Of a DNA stretch of 64,000 bases, positions 63,501 through 64,000 are shown in pieces (the first letter of the stretch is position 1; each line of letters starts with the position of its first letter). The notes beneath the pieces are model-generated. The model was not told the DNA's origin. It was given only the letters and a program-made list of their open reading frames with translations, and made no database searches. The stretch spans positions 3,549,635-3,613,634 of the forward strand of contig CP139021.1 in NCBI GenBank assembly GCA_034044135.1, read 5' to 3'. Made by a program: the position numbers and the translations under genes. This DNA is from Flammeovirgaceae bacterium SG7u.111 (GTDB lineage Bacteria > Bacteroidota > Bacteroidia > Cytophagales > Flammeovirgaceae).

Positions 63501-64000
63501 TCTAGCGAACGCATGTTCTTCTCAATCTCAAATACCAAGTCCTCTACCCTTTCCAGGTCTGCATTGGTATCGCTGAGCTTTTTGAGTGTTTCCTTTTTCC
63601 GTTTTTTAAACTTTGAAATACCTGCTGCTTCTTCAAAAAGCCCTCGCCTCGATTGGTTTTGATCGTTCAAAATCTCATCGACCATTTTTAGCTCTATGAT
63701 AGCATAACTATCTGACCCTATGCCCGTATCCAAGAAAAGTGTTTGGATGTCTTTCAGCCTACAACTCACTCCATTGAGCAGATATTCACTTTCTCCAGAG
63801 CGGTAGTAGCGGCGGGAAATCGTTACTTCAGAATATTCGGTTGGGAGAAGGTTTTTTGTGTTTTTAAAGCTAAGGGAAACTTCTGCCATTTGGAGCGCAC
63901 GCCTGTTTTTCGTCCCATTGAAAATTACGTTTTCCATCTTGTCGGAACGTAAAGCTTTTGAGCTCTGCTCACCAAGCACCCAACGAATAGCATCAACCAC
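60587..64000 (-). CDS. smc: Chromosome segregation protein SMC (N-terminus outside window)
   Basis: 1137 residues seen; the first 35-40, with the Walker A loop, lie beyond 64000. The visible start 'VVDAIRWVLGEQSSKALRSD' is the segment just after Walker A, and is not a true start codon. Long coiled coils, a hinge at about residues 467-577 ('DNLEGYPQAIKFLKKN' to 'KGKGNFLLLDEFKHY'), a second coiled coil, and the C-terminal head with signature 'LSGGEKTLTATALLFSIYLL' and Walker B 'FCIFDEVDAPLDDANIDKF'. SMC with ScpA/ScpB compacts and segregates chromosomes using ATP. Intact over the visible part. Confidence 0.97.
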   Translation of the reverse strand: MVDAIRWVLGEQSSKALRSDKMENVIFNGTKNRRALQMAEVSLSFKNTKNLLPTEYSEVTISRRYYRSGESEYLLNGVSCRLKDIQTLFLDTGIGSDSYAIIELKMVDEILNDQNQSRRGLFEEAAGISKFKKRKKETLKKLSDTNADLERVEDLVFEIEKNMRSLERQAKQAERYLKMKEEYRRLSLQLAKKSVSAQIDLLESLNQRINAETDRQHQIESQLAQFDAEIEKEQASLIQKEKLLSSRQKTLNEHVHKIRQFESEKKIKNERLKFLTERATKLQNQLDEDVKSSDRAKFSLEGLVREQEQLEKILRETEFLVEQLKKEYEEQKQKTTSLKTTSQELDVRIQSKQASVFHQKKTLEINQVQINSLKQELERESENSTESTANLEDFDAKIAEFEGQLKVKKERLQSLQQKQTEIDAQIKSNEASLQSLQQQQAKTLRELDAKQNEYSLTKSMLDNLEGYPQAIKFLKKNTPWGKNAPLLSDIITCDEKYRVAVENYLEPYLNYYVLENEAQAFEAVNMLSDAAKGKGNFLLLDEFKHYKPSSQKQFEDAISALDIVEYDEKYKALAYYLLEKVYVVTENQDHLPSDDELVFITQNGKIIKQKYTISGGSVGLFEGKKIGRAKNIDKLALRIKELQVKNRELDKIIEERQNDLASLKENLPREDMLALQEEINLLGQEYATVKTRKEQFISLLQDKENRREAITEKIAQLTDSVHQTAPQLEDDEKELVELKEQYDYLRDDLEQENEALAQKSAAFNQQNILFHQQSNKLESTEKEIEYKETSFERGNARIDNNKSELKHTEDEIRHLQESSGDNEQLLIEMYAEKEGIEGAVNEAEKEYYNSRGNISEIEKQTREVRQKKDSIGAVMMELKEKVSNTRMEMSSVKERISVEFDLDFEEMLENTEVIELTVEYLREEVTKIKERMDKMGAINHMAIEAYNEIKERHDFILEQKEDLEKAIASLEETISEIDTVAKENFMAAFLQIREDFKRVFRSLFTQEDSCDLILVDESDPLNSKIEIIAQPKGKKPLTINQLSGGEKTLTATALLFSIYLLKPAPFCIFDEVDAPLDDANIDKFNNIIKEFSKNSQFIVVTHNKRTMSSTDVIYGVTMVEQGVSTVVAVDLKTIEDQ

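Noticed and set aside
1-64000. tRNA, rRNA, CRISPR, prophage and integron features
   Set aside because: Looked for conserved T-loop strings, direct-repeat spacing and phage-type gene order; none seen by eye. A covariance-model scan was not possible.

Overview
The window is chromosomal DNA from a member of the Bacteroidota, most likely a marine or polysaccharide-degrading Cytophagia. The evidence is SusC/SusD outer-membrane pairs, lipoprotein and type IX secretion (T9SS) sorting signals, PD40/OmpA-type proteins, a fused CusA-TolC metal pump, the near absence of Shine-Dalgarno sequences, and promoters of the TTTG...TAnnTTTG type. Base composition is moderately AT-rich and even across the window. 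I see no rRNA, tRNA or CRISPR array.

Layout. 1-3.1 kb: end of a SusD gene followed 2 bp later by a GH115 alpha-glucuronidase, the tail of a glucuronoxylan-type utilisation locus. 3.1-7.1 kb: a large T9SS-secreted protein with two six-bladed NHL propellers, each inserted inside a cadherin-like domain. 7.4-13.7 kb: a heavy-metal efflux operon (small Cys/His-rich protein, CusA-TolC fusion, CusB). 13.8-15.5 kb: a decayed patch with a frameshifted gene, a solitary IS200-type element and a fragment resembling the 5' end of the PIG-L gene at 32.3 kb. 15.5-25.2 kb: alkaline-phosphatase-superfamily enzyme, class V aminotransferase-like enzyme, PhoX-family protein, PepSY membrane protein, a basic secreted protein and a Tricorn-type protease. 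25.6-37.8 kb: phasin-like protein, GH20 hexosaminidase, small lipoproteins, ArgS, a PIG-L deacetylase with a C-terminal gatase/ThuA-like domain, and a GH3 glucosidase. 38.0-43.8 kb: Lon, a PD40-OmpA envelope protein and ElbB. 43.9-44.8 kb: a broken IS630 element with recognisable inverted ends. 44.9-54.8 kb: a polysaccharide utilisation locus on the minus strand with SusD, SusC, a two-domain BNR_4-GH105 protein and a sulfatase. 55-58.4 kb: XdhC-type protein and a fused E1 alpha/beta 2-oxoacid dehydrogenase. 58.9-64 kb: CPBP protease and dolichol-phosphate-mannose-type glycosyltransferase in tandem, then the SMC condensin gene, cut by the window end.

How the genes fit together. GH115, GH20, GH3, the BNR_4-GH105 protein and the sulfatase all carry export signals and point to use of uronic-acid-containing, partly sulfated polysaccharides. 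The SusC/SusD-BNR_4/GH105-sulfatase block is the most coherent functional unit and the best candidate for something not fully described: a propeller lyase-like domain covalently joined to the enzyme that would consume an unsaturated uronyl product. Many genes end in strong stem-loops, several shared between convergent genes, so transcription units are mostly short.
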